Assembly (NCBI GenBank): GCA_903911355.1
Contig: CAIWDD010000040.1
Coordinates: 18,499 to 82,498, forward strand
Source: an uncultured Nodularia sp.
GTDB lineage: Bacteria; Cyanobacteriota; Cyanobacteriia; Cyanobacteriales; Nostocaceae
Length of the DNA stretch: 64,000 nt
Direction: 5' to 3'
The position numbers were made by a program, and so were the translations under genes. The notes under the pieces were generated by a model, which saw only the letters and a list, made by a program, of their open reading frames with translations, made no database searches and was not told where the DNA came from. Every line of letters starts with the position of its first letter. The first letter of the stretch is position 1. Below, piece after piece: positions 18,314 through 27,573 of the stretch.

Positions 18314-18332
18314 AGACGCCTTTTGGGCGTCT
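18314..18332 (+). terminator. Hairpin after the hydrolase gene
   Basis: AGACGCC-TTTTG-GGCGTCT, a 7-bp stem 15 bp after the stop. There is no T tract, so termination is uncertain. Confidence 0.35.
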
Positions 18333-18427
18333 AGCCGGTGAATAGATGCACAAACTATCTTCTATTCACACAATACGCTCAGTGTGGGTAAGGTGACAAA
18401 ACTGGGTCAACACCTCTTATTTTTTCT

Positions 18428-18454
18428 ATGGCTTACGCAAGCGGTAGCTGTCGC
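18428..18454 (+). repeat. SDR-like repeat upstream of the kinase at 18477
   Basis: ATGGCTTACGCAAGCGGTAG followed by CTGTCGC; diverged copy in the kinase leader. Confidence 0.5.
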
Positions 18455-18476
18455 CCCTGGAGCAAATCAGACGTAG

Positions 18477-19487
18477 ATGGTGTGTGTAATGGAGCTTGAT
18501 GTACACAATGCAGAAGCAATTCCCCTCACTCATAGTCCTGATTTTTCTCAGCTAGGCTATGAAGTGATCAGAGAACTAGGACGGAACCAGATAGAGGGGC
18601 GCATTACTTACCTGGCTCAGGTCTGTAAGTCTCATCAACAGGTGGTAATTAAACAGTTCAATTTTGCCTATACGAATGCTGACTGGTCAGGTTTAAAAAC
18701 TTACGAACGGGAAATAGAAATTCTGCAACAACTTGATCATCCTCGTATCCCCCGCTACATAGACTCTTATGCCACCTCCAATCATTTTTATCTGGTACAG
18801 GAGTATAAAAATGCTCCATCTTTGGGGTTAAGACGCAGCTTTCAGCCGGAAGAAGTCAAACAAATAGCCCTATCGGTTTTAGAGATTTTAGTTTATTTGC
18901 AGACAAGACCCAATCCAATTATTCATCGGGATATCAAACCAGAAAACATTTTAGTTGATGAGGATCTCAACGCTTACCTAGTGGATTTTGACTTAGCCTG
19001 GTTACAGGAGGTGAAAATGCCTCTCACTAGCATTGCTTCTGGAACGCCTGGTTTCATGCCTCCAGAGGAGCAACTTGGTCATCCCCTCACCCAAGCTACA
19101 GACCTGTACAGTTTAGGGGTAACATTGATTTGCTTACTCAGTGGTACTAGTTCTCTTGAGATTTGTCAATTGATAGACAAGCAGTATGGGTTTAATTGCC
19201 GGGAAATACTTCCCCAATTACATCCGCGTTTTCAATCGTGGTTAATCAAACTGGTGAAATTTCAGGGTAGATATCGCTATGCTAGTGCATCTCTGGCTTT
19301 AAAAGCACTGCAGGAAATTCCAGTTATTTGTGCTGATCATCACATCGACACTTTGGCCAGGTCAATCAAACTCAGACAAAAAACCGCTCTGCTATGCCTG
19401 GGGATCACAGGCATACTAGCAGTAGCGACAACAACCTTAATACTTTCCCACAAAAGTGAGGTAGCCCAGCAGTTGACTAACGACTAA
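18477..19487 (+). CDS. Membrane-anchored Ser/Thr kinase-like protein with DFD in place of DFG
   Basis: 336 residues. A Hanks-type kinase domain occupies about 20-280: the Lys of VVIKQFNF, catalytic loop [10 protein letters not shown], then VDFDLAWL where the usual DFG is DFD, and [12 protein letters not shown] as activation/APE-like segment. A single membrane helix near the C-terminus ([18 protein letters not shown]) puts the kinase in the cytosol and leaves only a short tail outside. The Gly-rich loop is also weak (GRNQIEGR). With Lys, HRD and the metal Asp intact, activity is plausible though altered. ATG 18489 is an alternative start. The 3' end overlaps rimM by 11 bp, tail to tail. Confidence 0.82.
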   Translation: MVCVMELDVHNAEAIPLTHSPDFSQLGYEVIRELGRNQIEGRITYLAQVCKSHQQVVIKQFNFAYTNADWSGLKTYEREIEILQQLDHPRIPRYIDSYATSNHFYLVQEYKNAPSLGLRRSFQPEEVKQIALSVLEILVYLQTRPNPIIHRDIKPENILVDEDLNAYLVDFDLAWLQEVKMPLTSIASGTPGFMPPEEQLGHPLTQATDLYSLGVTLICLLSGTSSLEICQLIDKQYGFNCREILPQLHPRFQSWLIKLVKFQGRYRYASASLALKALQEIPVICADHHIDTLARSIKLRQKTALLCLGITGILAVATTTLILSHKSEVAQQLTND

Positions 19488-20103
19488 TGGCTAGTTCCAA
19501 CAAACCAGGAGGGGGAGTAATTTCAATCCGACGGGATGATAAATCTACCACCGGAGCAATCTCTTTGACAAATGGGATCAAAACACTCTTAAGTGATTTT
19601 TCTGAGGTTACAGGTTCATTTTGCTGATGCATCTCCACTTGTAATAAATCGTTACCGGCAGAAATTACATCTACCACCTCCCCCACAAGTTCCCCTGATT
19701 CTTGCATAAAAACCAACATCCCCAATAAATCGGTGACATGATATTCATCTTCACCTAATTGGGGGCGATCGCTTGCGGGTACTAGTAACATATAATCACG
19801 CAGAGCCTCTGCTTGGTTACGATTTTCCACACCCGCCAAAGAAATCACACACAAATTTTTACCTTCTACATAACGTCCCGACAACAACTCCACTGGTTGT
19901 GGCTCCTCGTCACCTGGATGCCATAACCAACGTATTCCCGGAACCTCAAACCGTTCGGGAAAATCCGACTGGGGATAAACCCGCAACTCCCCAGACAAGC
20001 CTTGAGGTGCGACGATTTTACCAATTTCCAACCATTCATCAAGATTCGGGACTGAGGTAATTTGATTCTTGGCGGTTTTTGCGCCTTGGCTCTTGGTTTT
20101 CAT
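19477..20103 (-). CDS. rimM: Ribosome maturation factor RimM
   Basis: 208 residues. An N-terminal RimM beta-barrel ([19 protein letters not shown]) is followed by a PRC-barrel ([19 protein letters not shown]) and a C-terminal [15 protein letters not shown] segment. RimM binds S19 and assists 30S head assembly. Residues 1-22 form a Lys/Gln-rich extension. The start lies 3 bp after the avtA stop, so the two are translated from one message. The end overlaps the opposing kinase gene by 11 bp. Confidence 0.95.
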   Translation of the reverse strand: MKTKSQGAKTAKNQITSVPNLDEWLEIGKIVAPQGLSGELRVYPQSDFPERFEVPGIRWLWHPGDEEPQPVELLSGRYVEGKNLCVISLAGVENRNQAEALRDYMLLVPASDRPQLGEDEYHVTDLLGMLVFMQESGELVGEVVDVISAGNDLLQVEMHQQNEPVTSEKSLKSVLIPFVKEIAPVVDLSSRRIEITPPPGLLELAISR

Positions 20104-20106
20104 AAT

Positions 20107-21390
20107 TTATGCATTTACTACAGCAGGCTGATACACTTGTGCTGCCACTTGTGCCAAACGTTGCATAGCTATGGCGATTTCCTCATCACTACCCGTTAGA
20201 CTAATACGTAAACATTGATGCTTGTGCTGCCATTGTTCCCGCAAACCAGGGAAAAAGCTACTACCAGGAACAACAATTACACCCACTTGCTTGAGTTCCT
20301 GGTAAAATTCCCAGTCAGTAATGGGTAGATCCTGGAGCCACAACCAAGCAAATATAGCACCTTCACCGCGATGGAGGAACCAAGGTAAATCTTGGGGCAT
20401 TGCGGCATCTAGAGTATTTTCTAGCACAGAAAACTTCTTCTGGTAGAAGGGACGAATCACTGCTTCAGCTATTTGGGCTAAAGCACCAGAGTTAATAGCA
20501 CTAGCGGCTATAGCTTGTCCATACCGTGAGGGATGAATACACAAATTTGTCTGAAAGCACTCTAAGGCTTGAATCATGCTTTCATCACCAATGGCGATAC
20601 CGATACGTTCCCCCGGTAATCCCGCCTTGGATAAACTCATGCAATGTAGAATATTACCACCGAATACCGGTGTCATTTCTGTGAAGTTCAAAGCCGGGAA
20701 AGGAGGCGCATAAGCTGAGTCAATTAACACGGGTATATCGTGAGGTGCTGCCAAAGCTGCAATTTTTTTCACTTCATCCTGAGTCAGAACATTACCCGTG
20801 GGGTTACAGGGACGAGAGAAGATCACGCAACCGGTACTTTCTGTAATTGACAGTTGGCTGAAATCTGGACGATATTTAAACCTGTGAGCCTCTACATCAA
20901 TGTCTAAAGTGGGTTTATATGCGATTAAGGCTTCTGGCTCTAAACACACACCGCCATAGCCTGTATAGTCGGGACTGAGGGGCAGAACAATTTGCTTAAT
21001 ATCACCGTTACTTGTGTAACCGCCGAAGGCATTAGCAGCGTAGAAGTAGAGGCTTTGACTACCGGGTGTAATTAAAATATTGCGATCGCTTAAATTTAAA
21101 CCATATCGGTTGTTAAAGTCATGGGCGATCGCTTCAATTAACGGTGCATACCCTTGACTCGAACCGTAACGACAAACCACTTCCCCATATTCGGAACTAG
21201 CTAATAATTCAGCCGTGCAGTCTCGCCATAACTGTTCTACCTCTGGCAAAATCAACGGGTTACCAGCGCTCAAATTAATAAATTCTTGCCCCGCCCCGGC
21301 TTTCAAAGTTTCGATAATATCTTTCATAATTGCTCTAACGCCAGTTAGGTTAGACATTTGAGCGCCAATTTTTGTGAGGGCAGGATTCAT
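20107..21390 (-). CDS. avtA: Valine--pyruvate aminotransferase (class I/II, PLP)
   Basis: From ATG 21390 the protein has 427 residues, the normal AvtA length; a longer frame to 21519 would read into transposase-derived sequence, so I discard it. The PLP Lys is K255 in SLSKAGLPGERIG; FSRPCNPTGN (191-200) and IDSAYAPPFP (223-232) are cofactor-site motifs. The enzyme exchanges the amino group between valine and pyruvate. Operon with rimM (3-bp gap). A decayed TnpB gene ends 95 bp upstream, so the native promoter region may have been replaced. Confidence 0.88.
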   Translation of the reverse strand: MNPALTKIGAQMSNLTGVRAIMKDIIETLKAGAGQEFINLSAGNPLILPEVEQLWRDCTAELLASSEYGEVVCRYGSSQGYAPLIEAIAHDFNNRYGLNLSDRNILITPGSQSLYFYAANAFGGYTSNGDIKQIVLPLSPDYTGYGGVCLEPEALIAYKPTLDIDVEAHRFKYRPDFSQLSITESTGCVIFSRPCNPTGNVLTQDEVKKIAALAAPHDIPVLIDSAYAPPFPALNFTEMTPVFGGNILHCMSLSKAGLPGERIGIAIGDESMIQALECFQTNLCIHPSRYGQAIAASAINSGALAQIAEAVIRPFYQKKFSVLENTLDAAMPQDLPWFLHRGEGAIFAWLWLQDLPITDWEFYQELKQVGVIVVPGSSFFPGLREQWQHKHQCLRISLTGSDEEIAIAMQRLAQVAAQVYQPAVVNA

Positions 21391-21484
21391 AAGCTTTGTA
21401 AAAATATCGATGAGGTAGAAATGGACAAAATTATTAAGTTCTATGATGGCATCAGGTTTGCCACCTGTAACTAATGTAGCAATC

Positions 21485-21838
21485 TCAAGGGAAAAAGTAA
21501 TTTGGAAATTTTTTGACATCTCCCCTACCCAACTTGGCTAGGCTAACACCTAGCTGTGTGGCTACTTTTGTTAAGATATTCGCGGCATCGTTACAGTCAG
21601 CGTTTAGCAGTATCCCAGCAGAAGTTTTATAAAATCCCGGTTTTACCCTTTGACCTGACGGTTTCCATCCCCTGGGTTTTTCACCATGTTTGTAGAGGCG
21701 ATCGCCATCCAGGTAAGACGCTTTTGAAGTATACGCCTCTTTGGTAATCGTTAATTTTATGCCATATTCTGGACAAATTTGTTCATGAAGTTGAATTAGC
21801 CGCCCTGTGGGAATGGGGATAAAGTTTCGATTCCCCTT
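21485..21838 (-). pseudogene. IS200/IS605-family TnpB transposase, C-terminal remnant
   Basis: An uninterrupted frame of 117 codons with no start codon of its own. GNRNFIPIPTGRL, then YGIKLTITKEAYTSKASYLD, GEKPRGWKPSGQRVKPGFYK and LNADCNDAANIL are unmistakable TnpB C-terminal motifs, including the zinc-ribbon-adjacent TSKAS and the catalytic Asp of NADCN. The upstream side is interrupted by TAG and a palindrome (CCCCTACGC-TTTA-GCGAGGGG) near 21850-21870; the N-terminal two thirds are missing and no tnpA is present. A dead RNA-guided-nuclease relative left by transposition next to avtA. Confidence 0.85.
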
Positions 21839-21967
21839 GAGTCGCGTTTCAGCCCCTCGCTAAAGCGTAGGGGTTCTCACGCCCCCACTATGTTTTGATA
21901 GTTAATTTACATGAAAGTGAAAAAAACTTCCTCTCACCAATTGCCGATCAACACAAAAATTACCCAC
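21839..21967. other. Remainder of the TnpB-scar spacer
   Basis: Together with the TnpB scar this makes a 577-bp gene-free stretch between avtA and the gene at 21968. It holds the hairpin CCCCTCGCTAAAGCGTAGGGG (about 21855-21875) and no further coding signal. Confidence 0.5.
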
Positions 21968-22465
21968 CTACCGACTGTCATCACCTGGTAAATTAGCAAA
22001 CACCTGGGAAACTAAATCCCTAGTCTTATCTTCCAAGCGCTGCCAATCCACCTCCCCCGCATCATCAATTAAACTAGGATCAATATTTGCCCCTGCATTG
22101 GCAGCAGTGTAATTTATAAAACACACTTGATAACAAATTTCCCATAAATCTATACTCACCTGATGCTGTTGACGCTGCAAAAGTAAATGATATCCTGGAT
22201 GAGGCATTGGTAGATCAGCAAGAGTAGCGCGAATTTCTTCTGTCTTTTCTACGGTGGCAGTTTCCATTTCTTGCAACAACCGAGTTACCAAAGCCTGAAT
22301 TTCATCAGTAGTGTTGGCGGGCCAAATCAGGACATCCTGGTAAGTCCCTTTCCAAGTAGACGCGTCAAGACCCTTGCGAATATTATCCACAACACGAATA
22401 AAAGCAGGTTGCATCAGGAGTTCAGCCTGCTGCCATGTGACTGGGTTAGTAATTTTAGGAGGCAT
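21968..22465 (-). CDS. Conserved cyanobacterial hypothetical protein
   Basis: 165 residues from ATG 22465 (MPPKITNPVTWQQAELLMQP); a start at 22498 would add 11 residues but lacks support. Entirely soluble, mostly helical, acidic, with Trp/Gln-rich segments (ISIDLWEICYQVCFINY-like region near residue 115). No recognised motif. It is divergent from the kinase at 22633 with a 167-bp spacer. Function unknown. Confidence 0.68.
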   Translation of the reverse strand: MPPKITNPVTWQQAELLMQPAFIRVVDNIRKGLDASTWKGTYQDVLIWPANTTDEIQALVTRLLQEMETATVEKTEEIRATLADLPMPHPGYHLLLQRQQHQVSIDLWEICYQVCFINYTAANAGANIDPSLIDDAGEVDWQRLEDKTRDLVSQVFANLPGDDSR

Positions 22466-22632
22466 TGCTAGTAAACGGGAACAGTAAATGCTAAACAAAC
22501 AGTCTAAGTTTATTAAAAAACTAAATTTTTTAGTTCAAATCTTTATCCCAAAATAGCGGATTTCATCCCTATAATTTTTCATGAAATGAAAAATTACGTA
22601 AGATCATTAAGTAATAACTTTGATGGGAAAAT

Positions 22633-24462
22633 ATGATCGGTAAGCTGTTAGACCATCGTTACCAAGTCATTCAAGTCCTCGCTCAAGGGGGATTTGGTCA
22701 AACCTATATAGCCCAAGATACCAAGCGACCGGGCAACCCTATCTGTGTTGTTAAGCACCTCACGCCCTTAACCTCCGACCCCAGAGCTTTTGAGACAGCC
22801 CAGCGTTTATTTAACAGCGAAGCGGAAACCTTGGAAAATCTAGGCCATCATGACCAAATACCCCGGCTACTGGCTTACTTTCATGAAAACCAAGAATTTT
22901 ACCTAGTACAAGAATTTATTGCCGGACAGACCCTAGGGGCTGAACTCATACCCGGTCAGCCTTGGAGTGAAAGCCGAGTCATGGAACTGTTGCTAGGAGT
23001 CCTGGAAATCCTCCAATTTGTTCACCAAAAAGGCGTAATTCACCGTGATATTAAACCAGACAACATTATCCGTCGCGCCTGTGACCAGAAATTGGTTTTA
23101 GTAGATTTTGGGGCAGTTAAGCAGCTAAGATTACCAATGGCCACTGTTGGGGGAAAAACTACTGCTACAGTTGCCGTGGGGACTCCTGGCTATATGCCTA
23201 CGGAACAAGGGCAAGGTAAACCCCGCCCTAATAGTGATATTTATTCACTAGGGATTATTGCGATTCAAGCCCTTACAGGAATACCAGCCCTGGAATTAGA
23301 AGAAAACCCCAATACAGGGGAATTGCTATGGCAGCATTTAGCAACGGTCAACTACCGGTTGGCGGCAGTGCTGACGAAAATGGTACATTATCACTTCAAA
23401 GACCGTTACCAAAGCGCAACGGAAGCATTGCAAGCTTGTCATAAAATTCATCCAGTATTTACACCCGCCACACCTCCAGAATCTTCTCACCATCATCACC
23501 ATCAACCCACTCAATCTTTATCCCCAGTATCCCCAGAAAAAACTGTTGCAGTAGCGCCGGCGAATTTTGTCTCTGTCAAACCAACTAGTCAAAAAGCTAA
23601 CAAAATAGACCCGTGGCCGTTCTTGATTGGTTTATTTTTAGCAGGTGGGGCTGCGGCTTTAGTCACAAATGTATATCCTAATGTGCGGAAATTAGCGGAT
23701 AATTCTATCAGAAACAACTGCTCGGCTGTGGTTGCTGGTAATTCCAATATTCGTTCTCAACCTAGCTCCATTAATTCTGATAATATTTTGCAAAAAACCA
23801 GCACCCATAAAGAGTTTGAGGTTACAGGCAAGCAGACAAAACTAGGTTGGGTACAAGTTAAATTGAATTCTGGTCATTTGGGTTGGGCCCATCTAGATGT
23901 CATTACCAATCATCAGGAGTGGGTTTCTTGTCTGGCAGATCAAGGTATTGCTATTAACACAGTAGATGATAGTAATTTGATTGCATCTTCACCAGTTCCT
24001 CAGCCCCAACCGGTACAGACATTCAATCAGTCACCGTCTACCAATGATCCTGAGAAAATTAGAGAAAAAGCTCCACATGAGTCTGAATCAGGAGATTTAC
24101 AAGGCTCCCCCGCTTTGGGTCGGTCTATTCCTGGTATGGCTACGCCAGGTAAGCTATCGCCTTCTTCTGCCCATGGCTACGCCACGCAAGCTATGAAACA
24201 GACAGTAACTATGATTCATCAGTGGCAAAAAGACTGGGCTAAGGCCGAGGCGCTATTTAATGATATCAATAGAGCTATAGAAGACGGTGAATGGGACAAA
24301 GTTTTAGATTATAAAAATCATCCCGAAAAGTTGCCAGATACCCAATACTGGCGCGACAAAATACAATCGTTATTTGAACAGGCAGACGAAAATCTGACAA
24401 AAGAGACATCACCGAAATTAGATCATCAGCAAAGTAAAAAAGTCACTCCTTTACCAAGGTAA
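22633..24462 (+). CDS. Ser/Thr protein kinase with membrane helix and SH3-type extracellular domain
   Basis: 609 residues. Kinase domain about 8-275 with GGFGQTY, VVKHL (ATP Lys), HRDIKPDNII, DFGAVKQ and GTPGYMPTEQ: all catalytic elements present. A His/Pro linker follows, a membrane helix at about 330-348 (FLIGLFLAGGAAALVTN), then a bacterial SH3-like domain (about 362-437; NIRSQPSS, GWVQVKLNSGHLGWAHLD) that may sense cell wall. Residues 501-521 are encoded by two adjacent SDR-like repeats, i.e. in a disordered spacer. A final helical ~90-residue segment resembles the tail of other cyanobacterial kinases. The substrate is unknown. Confidence 0.88.
   Translation: MIGKLLDHRYQVIQVLAQGGFGQTYIAQDTKRPGNPICVVKHLTPLTSDPRAFETAQRLFNSEAETLENLGHHDQIPRLLAYFHENQEFYLVQEFIAGQTLGAELIPGQPWSESRVMELLLGVLEILQFVHQKGVIHRDIKPDNIIRRACDQKLVLVDFGAVKQLRLPMATVGGKTTATVAVGTPGYMPTEQGQGKPRPNSDIYSLGIIAIQALTGIPALELEENPNTGELLWQHLATVNYRLAAVLTKMVHYHFKDRYQSATEALQACHKIHPVFTPATPPESSHHHHHQPTQSLSPVSPEKTVAVAPANFVSVKPTSQKANKIDPWPFLIGLFLAGGAAALVTNVYPNVRKLADNSIRNNCSAVVAGNSNIRSQPSSINSDNILQKTSTHKEFEVTGKQTKLGWVQVKLNSGHLGWAHLDVITNHQEWVSCLADQGIAINTVDDSNLIASSPVPQPQPVQTFNQSPSTNDPEKIREKAPHESESGDLQGSPALGRSIPGMATPGKLSPSSAHGYATQAMKQTVTMIHQWQKDWAKAEALFNDINRAIEDGEWDKVLDYKNHPEKLPDTQYWRDKIQSLFEQADENLTKETSPKLDHQQSKKVTPLPR
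24136..24195 (+). repeat. Two adjacent SDR-like repeats inside the kinase gene
   Basis: Copies at 24136-24161 (ATGGCTACGCCAGGTAAGCT...) and 24173-24195 (ATGGCTACGCCACGCAAGCT...), in frame and 11 bp apart. Confidence 0.75.
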
Positions 24463-24519
24463 GGGAGTGGGACCCTGGTCAATAACTAAAATCAATATTC
24501 TGATTTGGCTATATTGCTC

Positions 24520-25185
24520 TTAGTGCATCTGGTCATATTCTCTGGCTTCAAATCCTCTGGACTCCATCCGTGAAGAAGGCAAAATCTCCGCGCGACGTAC
24601 AGGGGCTAAGGGTGGGGTGGGACCCTGGTAAGGATGTATGACTTGTACTGTACGACCGGGACGCTGGCGTGGTGCAAATAAAGCCAGTACACCAGCGACT
24701 ACAACACCACCGCCAATGGTGAGAGTTGCGCCTCCTACTGCCCAAATGATGGGTGAAGACCACAGGGCTGCTGGAGTTTGAGGCTTTAATGCTTCTGATG
24801 TCAGTTTTTGGCTATTTTGTTGAGTTAACTGTACCTGCTCGTTCTGCCAATTTTGGAATTGGAACTGGAGTTGTTGGTTTTGCGCTCTGAGCTGTTCGTT
24901 GTCGCTTTTTAAGCGTTCCAACTGCATATTTAGCCGTTCCATTTCCACCCGCTGCTCTGGATTAGCCTGGGAGGGCGGTTGATTGGGTTGGGGATAATAT
25001 GGATTCACCCCATAGGGGGAATACATCTGGGGTTGGGGCATTATGGGCGGCGCTATAGTAGCCGGTATCTGGGGAGCAGAAACAGCGAAATTACTTTGTA
25101 TGGGACTATCTGCCCCCCTGAGCAAGACAAGCGCCGCTAGTCCGGCCACGGCAACACCGCCGATAAATGCCATACTCTCACTCAT
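24520..25185 (-). CDS. Membrane protein with coiled coil, unknown function
   Basis: 221 residues. A hydrophobic N-terminal helix (AFIGGVAVAGLAALVLL), a Pro/Gln/Tyr-rich linker (35-75), a coiled coil of Gln/Leu heptads (about 78-120: RLNMQLERLKSDNEQLRAQN), a second membrane helix (about 143-168, WAVGGATLTIGGGVVVAGVL) and a basic tail. The layout suggests a membrane-tethered protein whose coiled coil sits between two helices. No family recognised. Convergent with the upstream kinase gene; 199 bp separate it from trpA. Confidence 0.68.
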   Translation of the reverse strand: MSESMAFIGGVAVAGLAALVLLRGADSPIQSNFAVSAPQIPATIAPPIMPQPQMYSPYGVNPYYPQPNQPPSQANPEQRVEMERLNMQLERLKSDNEQLRAQNQQLQFQFQNWQNEQVQLTQQNSQKLTSEALKPQTPAALWSSPIIWAVGGATLTIGGGVVVAGVLALFAPRQRPGRTVQVIHPYQGPTPPLAPVRRAEILPSSRMESRGFEAREYDQMH

Positions 25186-25384
25186 CGCTTTTGCTCCTCT
25201 GTTACTCGTGACTGACTCACTCTCACACTGATCATAATTCGCCTACTCAACTTTACATAATACTCAACTATAAGCGACCGGACTAGCTAGTTTTTTTACA
25301 GCTTATTTGTGCTGTTAATATTCAAAACTATATTTGCTCAATTGTCCACAAAGTCACTTTCACAAAGTTATGGTTCCATTAGTT

Positions 25385-26227
25385 TTAACCAACTTTGTCT
25401 TCTGGCGCTTGAGTATTTGTGATGTTATCGCTTGTTTTGATCGCAGCCTTGAGATGCTGACAAAATTGGGCGATCGCATTTAGTCCCTGTTCTGGTGTAC
25501 CTTCTGCTAAACGTTTGACAAATGCACTACCCACAATTGCCGCATCTGCTCCCCATTCTCTGACTTGACGAGCTTGTGCAGCTTCAGAAATGCCAAATCC
25601 CACACCGATGGGTTTATCTGTAACCTCACGTATTTGTTGGAGTAATTCCGAGACTCGTGACTCCATTTGAGTTCGCATCCCGGTAACACCAGTGACACTG
25701 ACCAAATAAATAAATCCTTGGGAAGAGCGAGCAATGGCTTTGATTCTGGCGGGGGAACTGGTAGGAGCCACCAACAAAGTTAAGTCAATACCCATTTCAC
25801 TTGCTGGTTGCAGCAATTCTGCTGCTGACTCTAAAGGTAAATCGGGGACTACTAATCCTGAAACCCCTGCGTCCGCAATTTGCCCAAGAAACTTGTCAAT
25901 CCCCCTGTGCAAAATGGGATTGTAGTAACTAAACAGGATAATAGGCGATCGCAAGCCGGGAGTAGTAGCTTGCAACATTTCTAAAACCTGTTCTAACTTT
26001 GTCCCTCGTTCCAAGGCGCGGGTAGCAGCCGCTTGAATTACCGGCCCATCTGCTAGAGGATCGGAGTAAGGAATACCGAGTTCAATCATATCGGCTCCGT
26101 GACGATCCAGAACTTGCAAAGCTGCGGCTGTCGTTGCTAAGTCTGGGTCTCCAGCAGTAATAAACGGAATCAGAGCGCACTCTCGATTTCGTCCCAAGGT
26201 GTTAAAGCAATCAGAAATCGCGGTCAT
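25385..26227 (-). CDS. trpA: Tryptophan synthase alpha subunit
   Basis: 280 residues, a TIM barrel. Catalytic residues are visible: E49 in [11 protein letters not shown] and D60 in PLADGP. It cleaves indole-3-glycerol phosphate to indole and glyceraldehyde 3-phosphate, feeding indole to TrpB. The rest of the trp pathway is not in this window, as usual for cyanobacteria, where trp genes are scattered. It is the last gene of the ndhL-DUF3007-trpA series, an order widely kept in cyanobacteria. Confidence 0.97.
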   Translation of the reverse strand: MTAISDCFNTLGRNRECALIPFITAGDPDLATTAAALQVLDRHGADMIELGIPYSDPLADGPVIQAAATRALERGTKLEQVLEMLQATTPGLRSPIILFSYYNPILHRGIDKFLGQIADAGVSGLVVPDLPLESAAELLQPASEMGIDLTLLVAPTSSPARIKAIARSSQGFIYLVSVTGVTGMRTQMESRVSELLQQIREVTDKPIGVGFGISEAAQARQVREWGADAAIVGSAFVKRLAEGTPEQGLNAIAQFCQHLKAAIKTSDNITNTQAPEDKVG

Positions 26228-26285
26228 GTGTCCAGAATAATTATGAGTCAGTGGTCAGTTTATCAATAACTGATCAATGATAACT

Positions 26286-26597
26286 TTACACTTGACTTTG
26301 TTCTTCTTGTGCGATTTCTGCCTGAATTTTGGCCAGTTCTTCAGGAGTAAGTTCATCTAGGCGTTTTTGGAGGAAGGCCTGTTCATACTGTTCCCGTTGT
26401 TCATGGTAGGTCATTTTATTTCCCACCGCCCGGAATATATAGGAAGCCAACCAGCCGAGCAAGGCACTCACTAGTAAGACTTGGCTCCAGATCCCAGCTT
26501 GTGCAGCTTCTAAACCCACTAACTGTAATCCTACGTATCCCAAACCACCAGCAATAAAAACACCCAAGCCAATACCAATAGCATCAATGCGTCGCAT
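26286..26597 (-). CDS. DUF3007 family membrane protein
   Basis: 103 residues. Two membrane helices (IGIGLGVFIAGGLGYVGLQL and QVLLVSALLGWLASYIF) and a Glu/Gln-rich helical tail with DELTPEELAKIQAEI. DUF3007 occurs in cyanobacteria and plastid-bearing plants and travels with ndhL; a role in thylakoid complexes is suggested only by this linkage. 58 bp ahead of trpA and 23 bp after ndhL. Confidence 0.85.
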   Translation of the reverse strand: MRRIDAIGIGLGVFIAGGLGYVGLQLVGLEAAQAGIWSQVLLVSALLGWLASYIFRAVGNKMTYHEQREQYEQAFLQKRLDELTPEELAKIQAEIAQEEQSQV

Positions 26598-26620
26598 GAG
26601 AGTTATGACCTAACAATCTG

Positions 26621-26830
26621 TTAAACTTCAAGCCGGGGACGGGGTCGCAGATTCACAAACGGCGATAAAACTAATAACCCTGGCAAAAAGAAAAACACCA
26701 TAAAGTACATCACAGTTCGCTCAATGGATCCGGCTACATACCAGCGCTGTTTGAGGTACAGCATCACAGCAATAGGGATTACTAACAGGTAAGCTCCAGC
26801 CAAAGCCAGATACAGCAGGGCTACAATCAT
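26621..26830 (-). CDS. ndhL: NAD(P)H-quinone oxidoreductase subunit L
   Basis: 69 residues with two membrane helices ([37 protein letters not shown]) joined by [13 protein letters not shown]. This is the NdhL (IctA) subunit of thylakoid NDH-1, needed for respiratory and cyclic electron flow and for inorganic-carbon uptake complexes. Lead gene of the ndhL-DUF3007-trpA series. Confidence 0.92.
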   Translation of the reverse strand: MIVALLYLALAGAYLLVIPIAVMLYLKQRWYVAGSIERTVMYFMVFFFLPGLLVLSPFVNLRPRPRLEV

Positions 26831-27168
26831 ATATCTTCTCTTGAGGTGGACAATAGCATTAAGTGGATCTATTCCCCATCATAGGCTGAACCCCTCGCCT
26901 GAGGAAAGTCTAGCTATTGCAGTTGTCAAGAAGAAATTGTTTGTATATTCTTGACATAGATGCTACAATCACAAAGGCAACAAAAAAGAGTTAAAGTTAG
27001 GCACAATTGTAGATACTCAATCCCAGAAAACTAGGAAGAAACACCATAAACTACCAAATCTGGAAAAAAAAATCTCAATTTGCTTGTACAAATGACCTAC
27101 TTGATGCTAATGTAAACTAGGTAGATTGGCTGCCTTAAACAAAAGGGCTACCCAATGTATATAGATAT
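26831..27168. other. Divergent spacer between ndhL and tRNA-Leu
   Basis: 338 bp with no ORF. It must hold the ndhL and tRNA promoters. TTGTAC near 27084 with TAATGT 18 bp further is a possible tRNA promoter, but this is weak. Confidence 0.4.
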
Positions 27169-27506
27169 GGGGGTGTGGCGGAATGGTAGACGCTACGGAC
27201 TTAGAAAACTGAGCCTTGATAGAGAAATCTTTCAAGTGTAAGCTGTCAAACTCAGGGAAACCTAAATCTGTTCACAGATATGGCAATCCTGAGCCAAGCC
27301 GAAACAAGTGGTGAGTGTTAAAACTCATAACTAATCGGAAGGTGCAGAGACTCGACGGGAGCTACCCTAACGTAAAGCCGAGGGTAAAGGGAGAGTCCAA
27401 TTCTCAAAGCCGCAGGTTGTCAAAACCCGGCAGTAGTGAAAACTGCGAGAGAATGAAAATCCGTTGACCGTAAAAGGTCGTGTGGGTTCAAGTCCCTCCA
27501 CCCCCA
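27169..27506 (+). tRNA. tRNA-Leu(UAA) interrupted by a group I intron
   Basis: The acceptor strand GGGGGTG (27169-27175) pairs with CACCCCC (27499-27505); discriminator A at 27506; CCA is not encoded. Exon 1 is 27169-27202, ending in the anticodon loop after U34; exon 2 is 27456-27506, beginning AAAATCCG. The spliced 85-nt product has the long variable arm (GACCGTAAAAGGTC) of a leucine tRNA and the T arm GTGGGTTCAAGTCCCTC... This split gene is an ancient feature shared by cyanobacteria and chloroplasts. Confidence 0.96.
27203..27455 (+). other. Group I self-splicing intron in tRNA-Leu(UAA)
   Basis: 253 nt between U34 and A35 of the anticodon. The 5' exon ends in U and the intron ends in G, as group I splicing requires. 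Core segments are visible: AATCCTGAGCCAAGCC (P/Q side), TCGGAAGGTGCAGAGACTCG ACGG (R/S region with P7) and GCCGAGGGTAAAGGGAGAGT. No internal ORF. Confidence 0.93.
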
Positions 27507-27529
27507 CTAAAAATTTAACGTAAAAGTAC

Positions 27530-27565
27530 ACCTGCCTAGTTAAACATGGGCAGGTTTGATTTTTG
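27530..27565. terminator. Terminator between tRNA-Leu and the membrane-protein gene
   Basis: ACCTGCC (27530-27536) pairs with GGCAGGT (27549-27555), followed by TTGATTTTT. It serves the tRNA transcript and may act on the opposing gene as well. Confidence 0.7.
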
Positions 27566-27573
27566 GCACAATC

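Noticed and set aside
21391..21519. N-terminal extension of avtA to an ATG at 21519
   Set aside because: Overlaps TnpB remnant in another frame and exceeds the family length; ATG 21390 fits better.
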